Source: Acestrorhynchus altus (lineage: Eukaryota; Chordata; Actinopteri; Characiformes; Acestrorhynchidae). Taken from it: 64,000 nucleotides of DNA. Numbering within the stretch: the first letter of the stretch is position 1; every line of letters begins with the position of its first letter. This document shows positions 14,018-26,900 of the stretch, one piece after another. Under the pieces are notes generated by a model that was not told the origin of the DNA, did no database searches, and was given only the letters and a program-made list of their open reading frames with translations. Location: NCBI GenBank assembly GCA_034509495.1, contig CM067520.1:1664930-1728929 (forward strand). The letters run 5' to 3'. The position numbers and the translations under genes are program-made.

Positions 14018-14113
14018 TGAGGGAGAGCAGTCAGAAAATGCAGCATCAGCTCCGTAACGCCTTGCGTTTTGATCGCTGACGTAAAGTTCAACAAGACAGC
14101 CTGCTTCATCACG

Positions 14114-14172
<59 letters not shown>

Positions 14173-14251
14173 TGTGTGTGGGGGTGACAGCTATAGTGTT
14201 GCACTTACTTTTTCATCATGATTTATCAAGTGCAGAGTGTATCCTTCCTGT

Positions 14252-14312
<61 letters not shown>

Positions 14313-14451
14313 GTCACATTCAGAGTTATTAATCAGAGCAGCTGTACAAGAGTGGCTCCCTCAAAAAAGGGTGGGGTGTAGGGACAGACAGAGGAAGGGA
14401 AAGGAGAGAGGGAGATAGAGATATGGAGGGAGGGAGGGAGGGAGGGAGGGA

Positions 14452-14500
<49 letters not shown>

Positions 14501-17500
14501 AGCACCCTCCCCTGCAGCCGGAGGGGTGTTTTAAGCGTATGCAGACACACACTTATCTCTCTAATGAACGTCTGCAGCTGCTTTACGTCATCACTCAGCA
14601 TGCTCGCTCGCCCTCAGCACACCGTTCCTCAGCTTAACGTAAAGGCCTGGTTCGCCTTGTCCACTCCAGACCTCTACAACACTGGAATCTCAGCTGTTAG
14701 TGGAACACTGATTGGAATGCTGCCGTTGTGTGGGAGCGCTGTAGCACTGCTGGGAATGATCATTAATTCATCTCCTCATGTTAGATTGATGGGATGAGAT
14801 GGCTATTTCATGTAGCTTACAACTGACCGGACGCTTCCAACACAACAGACACCCACACATCTCTTATGTCCAACCGCTCTCACTCTGGTGTTCCTAACCC
14901 CAAACAAGCCCTTCATGGTTTTACCTGAAGGTGACCCGGCCGCCTCCATCCTGCAGATAAAACTTTAAAGAGCTCCGATCATGGAAATCCTCCAGTTACA
15001 ATTAAACTGCAGAAACAAAGCAGAATTATTAACGGTATTATCGGTTCTTTGTGATGTCACAACCAACAGCAGTGCTGCTGGAGTGTTTAAACCCTGTGTC
15101 CACTCACTGTCCACTCTATCAGACGCTCCTACCGAGTGTCTCCACCTTGTAGATGTAAAGTCAGAGACAGAAGCTCATCTGTTTCTGCACAGTTTGTGTT
15201 GGTCGTCCTCTAGTCCTTCATCAGTGTTCACAGGACGCTGCCCACAGGACGCTGTCGGCTGGACATTTCTGGTTGGTGGACTGTTCTCAGTCCAGCGGGG
15301 ACGCTGAGGGGTTTAAACAGTCCAGCAGCACTGCTGAGATCACATATTAATAAGACAGTTTAATAATACAGGTTTAATCAGGCCAGAACTCCTGATCCTT
15401 TTCATTTGGTTGCACACGGACCGCTCTGAGTCGCACTGAGGCGGAACCTCGTCGCTCTAAAGGGCTTTAAAATGTGTTTTTTGGACATTCTGTTGTGTTG
15501 AAGTCAGGGCGGCTAACCTCCTTCTGTCAGAGGCAGTGAGGGGAGATTAACTGTCCAAGTGTCTCTCCTTTCTCCCAGATGGACGGCAGTGCGAGTCCAG
15601 CAGAAGCCAGGCCAGCGTCCGGCCTGCTGGACGGCCGAGAAAGGCCAGGGTTTGTTCGGGGGAGCTGTGGCCAGGCGCGCGGTAATCCCGTTATCTGTCT
15701 CTCTGAAGCTTAGCTGTCTTCTGACCTCCAGACACAAACGTTAAGCCGCCTCTCCATCCTTCCCCCTCTCTTAACGTTCCGCTCGCTCCTCGTCCTCGCC
15801 GTCTCGCTCGCCTCCTCTCCTCCACACTCTCACCTTCTCAGGGTGGAAGGAGAGCGTCTTTTCTAGGTGGATTTTGATACATATAGTAGATATTAGATAT
15901 AAGGAATTAAGTTATTAAGATAATAATTGCTTTTTTTATTTGACCATAGAAAAGAAAGAAAGAGTGAAAGAGAAAATGGTCAGAGCTGTATTTGTGGACA
16001 AAATGACCCGATCAAAAGCTGTTCATTGCTTTTAATTATGACCATTTTCACAAAATGCAATAGTCTTGTGATGCGTAATATCTGGTATCTCCTGCTTTGT
16101 CTGAAATAACGTCAGTGAGATGTTTCTACCGTCTACCCTCTCTGACATTGACTGGAAGAACGTTCCCAGAACATTCCCACTGTGATATTTCATCGTCAGT
16201 CTTTGTGCAGACGCTCTTCCGTTCTCCTCAAACCCCCTCTGATACAATAAAGATCTCATAGTGGTTTCTATGATGGAGAGATCTCCACACCCTGCTGCAG
16301 TACAGCAGCTCCAAACCATCACACTCCCACCACCATGCTTCACAGCTGCTATGAGCTTCTTCTGCTCAAATGCTGTGTTTGGTGTGGGACAAACATGTCT
16401 TCTGTTACTGTGTCCAAATTATTCAGCTTTGGATTCATCTGTCCAATTAAGGCTAAGGTGCCCTTACCTTACATTTCACAAATGACGACGTATGTGTGTC
16501 AGTATTAATGTACGCTTACATGTCCCCAGTCTGAGGTCCAGCTCTGCTGTTCCCTCCAGGCTAGAATGTGACGTTTTCTCGTAGACACAGCTTTTCTTCT
16601 ATGGCATGATGAAGTTGTTGTCCACCACTTTATAAATCAGCGAGAAATCTCCTTGATCCAGCAGCAAAGGTGTCCGAGCTCTGCCTTCTGGCTCTCTGGT
16701 GGACTGAATAAAGTTTGCAGGGGTTCTCCAGTTCTGTCCATAAATGTGCCATTGCACAAAGTAATTTATTAAGAAGACAATGAGGCGTACAGAAGGCCAT
16801 TACTCTCGCTGTCTAAACCATATGTCGAAAGGAAACACACAAACTGCCAGCGCGGTGTTTTTTTCACTGCTTTTTTTTTATGTTTGGGGCGTGATGTATA
16901 AACAGGCCCCGGACTAACATGTCTACACACCCTCGTTTTCAGCCCTGCCTTGTTAACCGAAGGCGGTCGGGACGCGGCGGGGGCCGCCTCTGCATTGGTA
17001 TGCAGGGTTCCGGCTCTTCATAATGGGATAATTGGCAGGCTCTCAGCTAGATCTGCTGATAGGTCAGAATCTGGATCAAAGTCCACAAGCATGCAATTTG
17101 CATTGCTAATTTCCTGCCCGAAGAGTAATTGTGCTTAGGAGAGGGGCGCTAAACGAGCAGCTTTGTAGTCGCTCTAAAGAGCCTTTTGTCTGGCTGAAAG
17201 CCACAAAGGGAGAGATTATATATCTCTTCAGATTCGTTTGGCCTCTGCCATTGACTTACACGACCCGGAGGACGGGAGAGATAAACCCCGACCTCTGACC
17301 GATGTAAAGGGCGCGAAGATGTGACTGAGGCAGACAGTCAGCTGGAACACTCCACTGCCTCAAAAGTGCAAATGGAAGGGAGATGGAAGCCGATTCCTGG
17401 GTTAAAAGGGTCCCAAATCGAGAATAAGCTTGAAATTAGCCTTGTTATCTGTCGTTGATGAGAATGAAGTGAGGCCTGCACCCGTGGACTGAGGGAGACA

Positions 17501-20500
17501 GTGACGAGTACATACAATACAGCCCAAGAACATTCTGACCTGATTCACAGGATCAAATTTAGAATCTGAACATTCTGGATAAACCAATCCTAACCAACAT
17601 CAACTGGAGAACCAGTGAAAACCAGAGCCTGTCCAGTTTGATGGGCCTCTGCATTGACAAACCCGAGGACTGGCAACATAAACTCCCACTGATGTCCAGG
17701 GCGCAAGGATGTGACGGAGGCAGACGGCTGAAAGAGAGTGACTCCACTGCCTCAGAAGTGCAAATGGATGGAGATGGCAGCCAATAGCCATTTTGCCTCA
17801 TTAGCTCTCACCAGAGAGCATCACGAGAGCTGAAGGAGACTGAAGTTGGGCTAGAAGTGATGGTCTGAGGGATGCCTGAGGTAAAATGGACACCAAAACT
17901 CAGGACTAAATCAGGCATAAACTTGCCCAACCTGCCGGACATCAACTGGAGACCCAGTTAAACCTCTGCCCAAAGAAAACTCATCCCTGTGTTCTTGTGT
18001 GTTCTACCGTCCTTGTGTTCTTGCCAAATGACATCTTCTGCTGCCAAAATCGCTAGTCAAGAACACAGCTACCGAAGAATGTTAAAGTTCCTGGATGTCC
18101 CCGAAAAACCAAGGATGCATCGATTGGTGATTTGCCGGAAAGAATGAAGGGACATGCACATCATTCAGCTCTGACGCCATGACAGAAGACATGGTTAAGT
18201 ATTTGAAATAAAACATCTGGGTCTGCTTTTAGAAACGATGATAAAGTGGCGATAAATGGGTCCTAACATTCATTTGATACAAACAGTAATAAGTTTGTAG
18301 ACCAGATGTTTTATTTTGTGGTGGTCTTGTGAATACCATCGAGCCAATGAAAGAGAGTAGTGTGGAAGATTAACAACCTAATCCACTTATGGTCCAGTTG
18401 TGGTCACCGTGGGTTTGGTGCCTACTTGGAAAGCAGGAATACCACCTGAGCAAGCAGATTAACAACCGTCTACATTATGAAACTCTGATGGAAGAACAAA
18501 GTAGGTGGGAAAACAAACGCATCCACTAAAGGGGAGATCAATCCTGATATCTGATCCCAACTCATGTCTGAGAAATATTGAGGAAGGCCGTCCAAACCTG
18601 ACTGAACTCAACTGAACCCAACAACAATCGCCAGACCCCGACAGGCTCCGACAGAAGCTTCACACTTGGAGCTGAGGGAAAGCTCCAGTCACGGCCATGC
18701 TGGTGGGCCTATTCCAAACAGATAATTACCAGGTTCCTTACCATTTTAATTGAAATCAGTCTAGCCTGAACTGAGCGCTGAAGAGAATGTAATCATCGGG
18801 GGGCCACAGATAAGAATTGCAGAGAATCTCTGTCTTAATTAGACTCACTCTCCAAACCTTATCCATGTGCATCCACGTTCGCACAGCAAAAGCGTCAAAC
18901 CATACGGTCATTATCTGTGCCGCCACTTCCCGTCTGCCCTTCTGTTGTCGACTTGTTCCGGCAGATTTGCTTCATATTCCCCTCTCCAGAATTTGTTGTG
19001 TTCTCCATTCTGAGCTTCGCGTGCCGTGCCTCTTCTCGTGTCACGGTTTGAAGGCCATATAAAAGCGGGCCGTCCTCGGAGGGAAGGTCCGCGAGTCCTC
19101 TAAAGCTGCTGATTCGATTCATCATGTGGTTCGCGTCTTTGCGCGTTTGGCCGCGAGCCTGTCTGTGGGAGGCTTCCAGGTCCGCGAGACCCTGTGCTCC
19201 TTCGGCACGCAGGGGAATTGGAGTGATAGATCAGAGAGGAAGCACGCGTGGTTATTATTACCTAATTCCAGATGGCTGCTTTGATGGCAACAAATGGCCT
19301 GTAGCCGCGCAAGCGCCTGACGATGAAACCATCAGGCTGTGCTAGTGCAGATTTCTCCTGGCACAGGCCTAGCTCTGAAATTAAGGAGCTCTGTGAGGTG
19401 GGAATACAGACTTGCTGACTAATCACGTGCAGATCCTTCATCTGTGCAGTTCCTCATCTTCACTGCGGCACCGCATACCCACGTGACCTTGGGATGACCT
19501 TGTGCCTTGACCTTGGGGAGTGGGCAGTAGGGAGGGTTCTGTCAGAATGTAGCCTTATATAGTACCAAACCACACTGAGCTGAGTGTGGTGATTGCAGTC
19601 CGCCAGGAAAGACCAGAATTCTGGGTCGCAGTTAGTTTCTTTAGCTTAGTCCAGGAGCTGGGACAGAAAGGGTCCAAATCAGTTCCAGTACAGTGTCAGA
19701 AACCACACAAGTGAGCCTGAGATTCCTAAACAACCCAGGCTGGTTTGAGGCGAGTGGGAGATGGTTTGGGTGTACAGTTTGGTTGATGCTTAGAAGAAAT
19801 GGAAGTACTGGCATGGTAGCAACCAAGATGACTGATCTACTGTCCCAGGAACTAGAATGTAGGTGCACTCTAAGCTAAAAAGGCTTTGGTCCTGAACCCT
19901 CAGTTCAAGAACCATTAGAATTCTACCACATTTACGGGTCAAAACCCAAAGCACAAAAACCTTTTTCTCTACTATATTGAAATAACCCTTTTCTGACTTG
20001 TACACTCTTACTGAAATGGTTCTTTAGAGGTTCTTTAGATAGAACTGTGTGAGAACATTCAAGCTGCATGGGATGGATCATCACAGGACACAATTATGAA
20101 CCTCTACACCTCCATGCAGAGACGTCTGGCGTGTTGCGTTAAACCCGACGCCGTCCTGAGAGACACCACTTCTGTATGAGTAGATCAATAAATATTGATC
20201 AGATCAGACTACAGTTATCATCAGTTATTGATCCTGATCACCTTCATCTTCCCAACAGACCTGCAGTCCCACACGTCTGTCAGGTAGACTGTTTCTCCAG
20301 CAGTCATTCTGATGAGTATAGATGTCATTTTTCAGGTCGAGCTCATAAAGTAGGTTTTGATGAAAGAAAAATCCTGAACGTCTATTTAGCATTTTTTTGT
20401 CATTTGGTCCCTGTGTGGCGTTCTGTGTGTAACGGCTTTACCTCGCCGGTGTTGTGTTGCTGCGCTCTGCAGGAGGTGATGCAGATGGAGGCACAGCTGG

Positions 20501-21489
20501 GAGGCCGGCTGATTGACGAGCCACATGTGCTCCTCTTCAAAGACAGCTACCACAACCTGCGCCTCTCCATCCACGACCTGCCCCAGGCCCACTGGAGGAG
20601 CAAGCTTCTCACCGGCTACCAGGTGGGTTTCCTTTCTTCTCTTTCAGTCTCTCGCTCTTCTCGTTCCTCTTTCTCAGCCCTCTCTTTCTTAATGCTCCTT
20701 CTACTCTGGTCTCCACCTCCCCCCCTCTACGGTTCTCTCCGCTTCTGACTTGCTCGTCTGCGATTGCACTTATTCGTGTTGGCCGTTAGCCATTGTTCTC
20801 ATTCCCATTTCTTAAAGCAGGACTTGCGCGCGTTCCCCGCCGTCTGAGCTTGATCATCGGCCCTCTGAGCAGGAGTTTAGCTGATTTCCCCACGGAGGCC
20901 ACATTTAAAAGAGGCTTCTTGATATGTTGTGAGATTTTTAATGCTGTGTGCTTGTTGGAGAGTACTCTAATTGGGTATTTCTTTGGTTTGGCCTCATTAG
21001 GCCGTTTCTGAACATGCCGAGATTGTGCCGGAACCCCATTAGAGAAGCGAACGGCTGTACGGGGAGCACAGGAGCGCTGATCTTTCCAGCCTGCCTGGCC
21101 TTGGCTATGAGCAAACAGCTCCTTGAACCCGAAGAGAAGCACCTGAAGAGCAGCACGCCTCGCTAGTGCTTCTAAAACGAACCGCTCCCGTCATCTCGGA
21201 GCTCTTCTAAAATATCCAGATGGAGTTAAATATTGAGCTGCATGTAAATGCCTGGACAGATTCTACCGGAATTCTCCACTATAAAGTAGGGAAAGGAGGG
21301 TCGCACAAATTGTGGCAGTGCCCGCTGCTCCGAGGACTGTTCATCTGCTAAAAAAAAAAATATTAAAAATAATATTTTTATACATACGGTTCCTATAAAT
21401 TCACTTCATCATTAATCAGTTGTTCTCAATTTTCATCTAGTACTGCTCTCACTATATGTTTGTAAAGCATGCCAGGCTGCTAATAATGC

Positions 21490-21527
<38 letters not shown>

Positions 21528-23872
21528 GTTATTATTGTTGTTGTTGTTGTTGTTTTTGTTGTTAATACAAACTCAATATGCAAATATGCTAGCACATGTT
21601 CACACACTGTCCTCTGACAGCGTCCAGGATGTTCAGTAATCAGTCACTGAAGGACTTTTAAGTGATTTAAAGTGAAGGACAAAGTGCTGTAAGGAACTTT
21701 CCACATCCATTAAATGGTCTGTGACACGTATGTCACCATGGGTTCTTAAGGGTAAAAATAAAGGTCTGTGTCAGCGTGTTCCGGGCTGCAGTTTGTGGTT
21801 TTAATTCAGGGTTCAGAGTGATTTGTGCTGTATTTGTAGAGTGGAACATTGAGGGCAGAGCTCATCAGCTTTCTTTTACAGTCCCTGAAGGTCTAGTTAT
21901 TAACCAGCTGAGTAGACCATTGTTTGAGATATGTGTCAGGTTCTATATATTAATGGTTGTGGGAAGCTGTGCTGTTTCATTTTGATGGTCAGTTGTTTCT
22001 ACACTCATCATCCATTCCATCAGCTCCTCTGATCACACAGGAGCTCTTTGTGGTTCTATAATTAGACTGTAGTTCATCTGTTTCTCTGCAGACTTTATTC
22101 TCCTCCTTTCACCCTGATCTTCAATGATCAGGACCACCACAGGACCACCACAGAGCAGATATTATGTGGGTGGTGGGTCGTTCTCAGCACTGCAGTCACA
22201 CTGACATGGTGGTGGTGTGTTAGTGTGTGTTGCTGGTACGAGTGGATCAGATGCAGCAGTGCTGCTGGAGTGTTTAAACCCCTCAGTGTCACCGCTGGAC
22301 TGAGAACAGTCCACCAACCAGAAACGTCCAGCTGACAGTGTCCTGTGAGCACTGATGAAGGACTAGAGGACGACCAACATGAACTGTGCAGAAACAGATG
22401 AACTTCTGTCTCTGACTTTACATCTACAAGGTGGAGACACTCGGTAGGAGTGTCTGATAGAGTGGACAGTGAGTGGACACAGTGTTTAAACACTCCAGCA
22501 GCACTGCTGTGTCTGATCCACTCATACCAGCAACACACACTAACACACCACCACCATGTCAGTGTGACTGCAGTGCTGAGAATGACCCACCACCCACATC
22601 ATATCTGCTCTGTGGTGGTCCTGTGGGGTCCTGATCATTGAAGATCAGGGTGAAACAGATGAACTACAGTCTGGAATTATAGAACCACAAAGAGCTCCTG
22701 TGTGGTCCTGCTGTCACACATTGAAGCAGGAAAGTGTATAAAAATGTCAGTTAGTAGGTTGTTATATGAGATTACAATGCGATAAACATGTAACAGTGGT
22801 GAACAGTAGATCTGTCTGTTGCCTAGAAACTAAACTGAATATAGGTGAAGTAATGTTTCTGACAGTTTAATTAGAGAATTTACCTTTTACAGTGAAATAT
22901 ACTGTTTAGAGTTTAATTGTGCTTCATAACTTCTTACACCAGAACCGTACCCATTAATAATGTAGGTTACCGTGTCCTTTTTCAGATTAATAGCTAGAAC
23001 CTATTGGATATTTCAGTGTAATTGAGTTACACTGTCCTGGTATTAACCCTCCTTTAACCCCAAATAATTACACGGGATTTAAATCTTGTAGCTCACACTG
23101 ACACGTTTAATACCTAGAACCTGTTCGGCTTTTTAATGGGATTTACTTTGATTGTGTCAGAAATTAGTGTTTCGTTATTAATGACCTCCCGTGTGTACAG
23201 TTTACAGCCACGGTGTCAAGCTGGAGTCCAGGGACACTCGGGGGTCTGTGATAACATATATACATTGATTTTGTTTGTTTCAGCCAATACAAACGAAATA
23301 AATGGTTACTCTGTTTTTGCAAAGCAAAGCAGTTCCTACAGTGTCCCAGCTGACAGGTATGGAGAGTTAGGGTGGTTGCTCTGGTATCTCCGGTGTTGTT
23401 AAAATTGCCAGCCCAGTGTTTGTTTGTTTGTTTGTTTGTTTGTTTGTTTGTTTTAACAGACCAACTCCCTTACTTAAGAATGGACTCTAAAATACGATAT
23501 AGGAGATGGTATAGTAATAATATTGGTGTCAGAGATGGTTGCTAAGGTGTTAGGTGGTTGTAAAAATGATGCGTCAGGTGTTGTTTGATGGGTGTTAAAG
23601 TGATGTTTTGGTATCAGAGATGGTTGCTAAGGTGTTATTAGTTGCTTGTTAAGTTGTTGGGCCAGTTTGACACTCTCTGCACATCAGGGTTCTAGATCTG
23701 TTTCTGAACGTCCAGTATCAACTCATTTCAACTCTCAATCAAGCAGTTCATGGGCAGCAGGTTCAGTAGATGTTTCAACAAGTCTTTGATGGACACTGGT
23801 GCTCCAGGAGCAGATTTGAAGAACCCTATATTAAGAATGTCAAGGAAAGAACATTTTTGCTGTGTACATATG

Positions 23873-23930
<58 letters not shown>

Positions 23931-26900
23931 AGGAGAAATGGAGTAGAGTAGACATTCTCCAGGGACAATGAGGCAGTAGAATACAGTGCAGATGTGTAGA
24001 AGCAGAAGCTCCACAGACACATTCCACAGCCCTTATCTCAGTAATGCTCAGCTCAGTCTATGAAGCCAGCTGAGCACGGTCTGTACAACAGCTCCCCCTA
24101 CAGGAGACAGTGAGGCACTGACCGAGCTGAGGAGCCTGAAGAACATGCTGATCTTACTTTGCATCCAGTGAATGTGGAGGTTGAGACAGATCAGTGTATA
24201 TGTGATCATATATGATAATATAAAGTTAACAGATTCTTAACAGTGAACAGGCTCCAGAGATTGTTATGCATTAAGTATTTGTAATAATCACCATAATTAT
24301 TATAATACAATACTTAATACTAACCTTTAATTCCGATGTTTCTACGACGATCTGAACAAGACTGTACTCGGTAGAGTGTCGTCCCTCCGGAAACCGAACC
24401 CACTCGCTCTTTTTGGAATGAATTCATTTACGGATGGAACCTGCTTAAAATATATCTTAATCAAAATATATCTTGATATCTTACGATGTACCGCCCAGTC
24501 CTACCTCCTTGTGTTAGGAGCATCATGTGTGATGCTGTTTAATCTACTGGAACCTAAAGAGCGCTGGTTGGGCCCGGTCACGTAACTGGGCCCATAGCAT
24601 TAAGCTTTAGTGGACACACACGGTGGAGTTGGTACATGGACTGGGAAGCTTGGAGTCTAGAGGGCTCTACGGTGGGTCATAGGGCCCAGGAGACAGATCT
24701 GCTGCCGGGTCGACAGAGCTCCAGCGTTCGTTTATTACGCTGAAGAGCTGAATGTCATTTACTCATTTACTTGATTTCGTTTATCAGATTTAGTCGTAGA
24801 TTACTCACAGTCTCCGTGTGGGTGTCATGGACTTTGAGAGATGTAAGAGGTGTGTGGTTGGTCTGTGTGAACTGAGAGGTGGGAGGAGCTGTCCGCAGTG
24901 CTGATTGGCTGACAGAAGCAGTACAGTCTTGAGCAATAAGGGCCGAGGAAACAGGAATAGTGTATACAGGGTTTAACGCAACATGCCAGACGTCACAGAG
25001 GTTCCTAATGGCGTCCTGTGATGATCCATCTCATGCAGCTTGAATGTTCTCACTCAGTTCTGCAGATGGTGTGGTAGGGGTGGAGTGTTGATAGAGCGTC
25101 CAATAGCATCCACACATTTTCAATCAGGGACAGGTCTGGAGATGAGACCGACCACGGCGTAGTATCTGTGTCTTCAAGACGAGATCTTGAGACGGCAGCA
25201 GTGTGTGGACGAGCGTCGTCCTGTTAGAATAGAGCACCGGAGTGTGTGCTCAGAAAAGGTAGAACCACTGTTTGCAGGACCTCATTAACGTAACGTTGGT
25301 CTGTTAAAGAGTGTGTAATGAAGACGAAATTGCACCCACACCATGACACCAGACCTGGACATGTGGTCTCCCTGAAGACAAAAGTGGGATTCATCACTGA
25401 AGATGACCTGCTGCCATTTTCAGTGTCTCTATTGCATCGAGGAGTGAATAAACATTCAGATATTCATATTTCATGGTTATATAAACTGACAGTCAATATT
25501 GTTCTCCCTCTCCCTCTCCCTCCCTCTCTCTCTCCCTCTCTCCCTCCCTCTTTCTCTCTCTCTCTCTCCCTGTAGGAGATCCCATTCTATCACATTTGGA
25601 GCGGCTCGCAGCGAAGCTTGCACTGCACATTCACGCTGGAGCGGATGAGTGTGAGCACATGTGAGCTCTCCTGTACGCTGTGTGTGTGGCAGGTGGAGGG
25701 AGAAGGCCAGAGCTTCAGCCTCGACTTCAATATCTCCAAGGTAACCTCGCCGCCACAGTCATCCACTCACAGTTCGGCATGGGCCAGTACGCCGCATGCC
25801 ACAGCGGCGCATCTGATTTAACGTGCCTGATGCATAATACATCTCCCGTCTCCGACGGCCTTCGCCAGGCAAATCAGAGGAAAAGCTTTTTGCTTTGCAT
25901 GGGTGCGTGATGCCTCACCGCGACACCTGCTCTGCTTCCCTACATTAATATCAGCACTGCTGCTTCAGCGCCCAGACGACTAATCACTGTCGTCATTAGG
26001 ACGTAACATTACAGCGTTATTACATAATTATACGTCATCACTGTCGGCTTTACAGGAGACGGTAAAATCTGTGAATGAAATCGGTTTAAACACTCCAGCA
26101 GCTCTGCTGTGTCCGACCCTCTCGTTCCAGCACAACACACACTAACACACCACCACCATGTCAGTGTGACCGCAGTGCTGAGAATGACCCTCCACCCACC
26201 TTCGTATCGAGATGTTGCCTTCACAAATATCCGTTCCACCTTAAATGGTGCTGCAGTATTGACACGTACTAGCACCAGAATGAAGCTGCTGCATCATTTA
26301 AGGTGGAACAACAAATTAAACTTGAATAAATAGCTGTCTTTGAGGTTTTCATTGGCTACTGGTTGGTCAGGTTGAGTGGACGTCAGGTTGAGTGTGGTTT
26401 CCTCCCCGCAGGACAACAGGCCACTGGACAGTGATTTCCTGCTGGTTGATAACAGCACCCCGGCCTTGGCAGGTCCCAGCGCCTTTCAGATCCCGTACCT
26501 CATCCGGCAGAAAATCTGCAGCAGTCTGGACGCTCCCTGCCCCAACGGAGCCGACTGGAGGCTGCTGGCCCAGAGACTCAAGCTCGACAGGTAACTGCTT
26601 ACTGCCAGCATTTCACACACGATGCACACGCTGTACGGACAAAAGTATTGGGACACATGCTCATTCACTGAATAGACAGTTAGATCAGTTTGATCAGACA
26701 GTTAGATCAGACCGTTAGTCCAGACAGTTAGATCAGACAGTTCGATCAGACAGTTAGACTGTGACAGTTTGATCAGACAGTTAGTTTAGACAGTTAGATC
26801 AGACAGTTTGATCAGACAGTTCGATCAGACAGTTAGTTTAGACAGTTAGATCAGACAGTTTGATCAGACAGTTAGATCAGACAGTTAGTTTAGACAGTTA

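Noticed and set aside
13489..14112. 207-codon minus-strand open frame
   Set aside because: Most of it is His-Thr repeats from translated (TG)n microsatellites.
20176..20748. 190-codon plus-strand open frame starting upstream of a true unc5a exon
   Set aside because: Only 20473-20622 is exonic; the first part is Tc1-relic and intron sequence that happens to be open.
22128..22538. 136-codon minus-strand open frame across the fold-back element
   Set aside because: It runs through both inverted arms and the loop of a repeat element; His/Thr-rich parts are translations of CA-rich arms. No protein family is recognisable.
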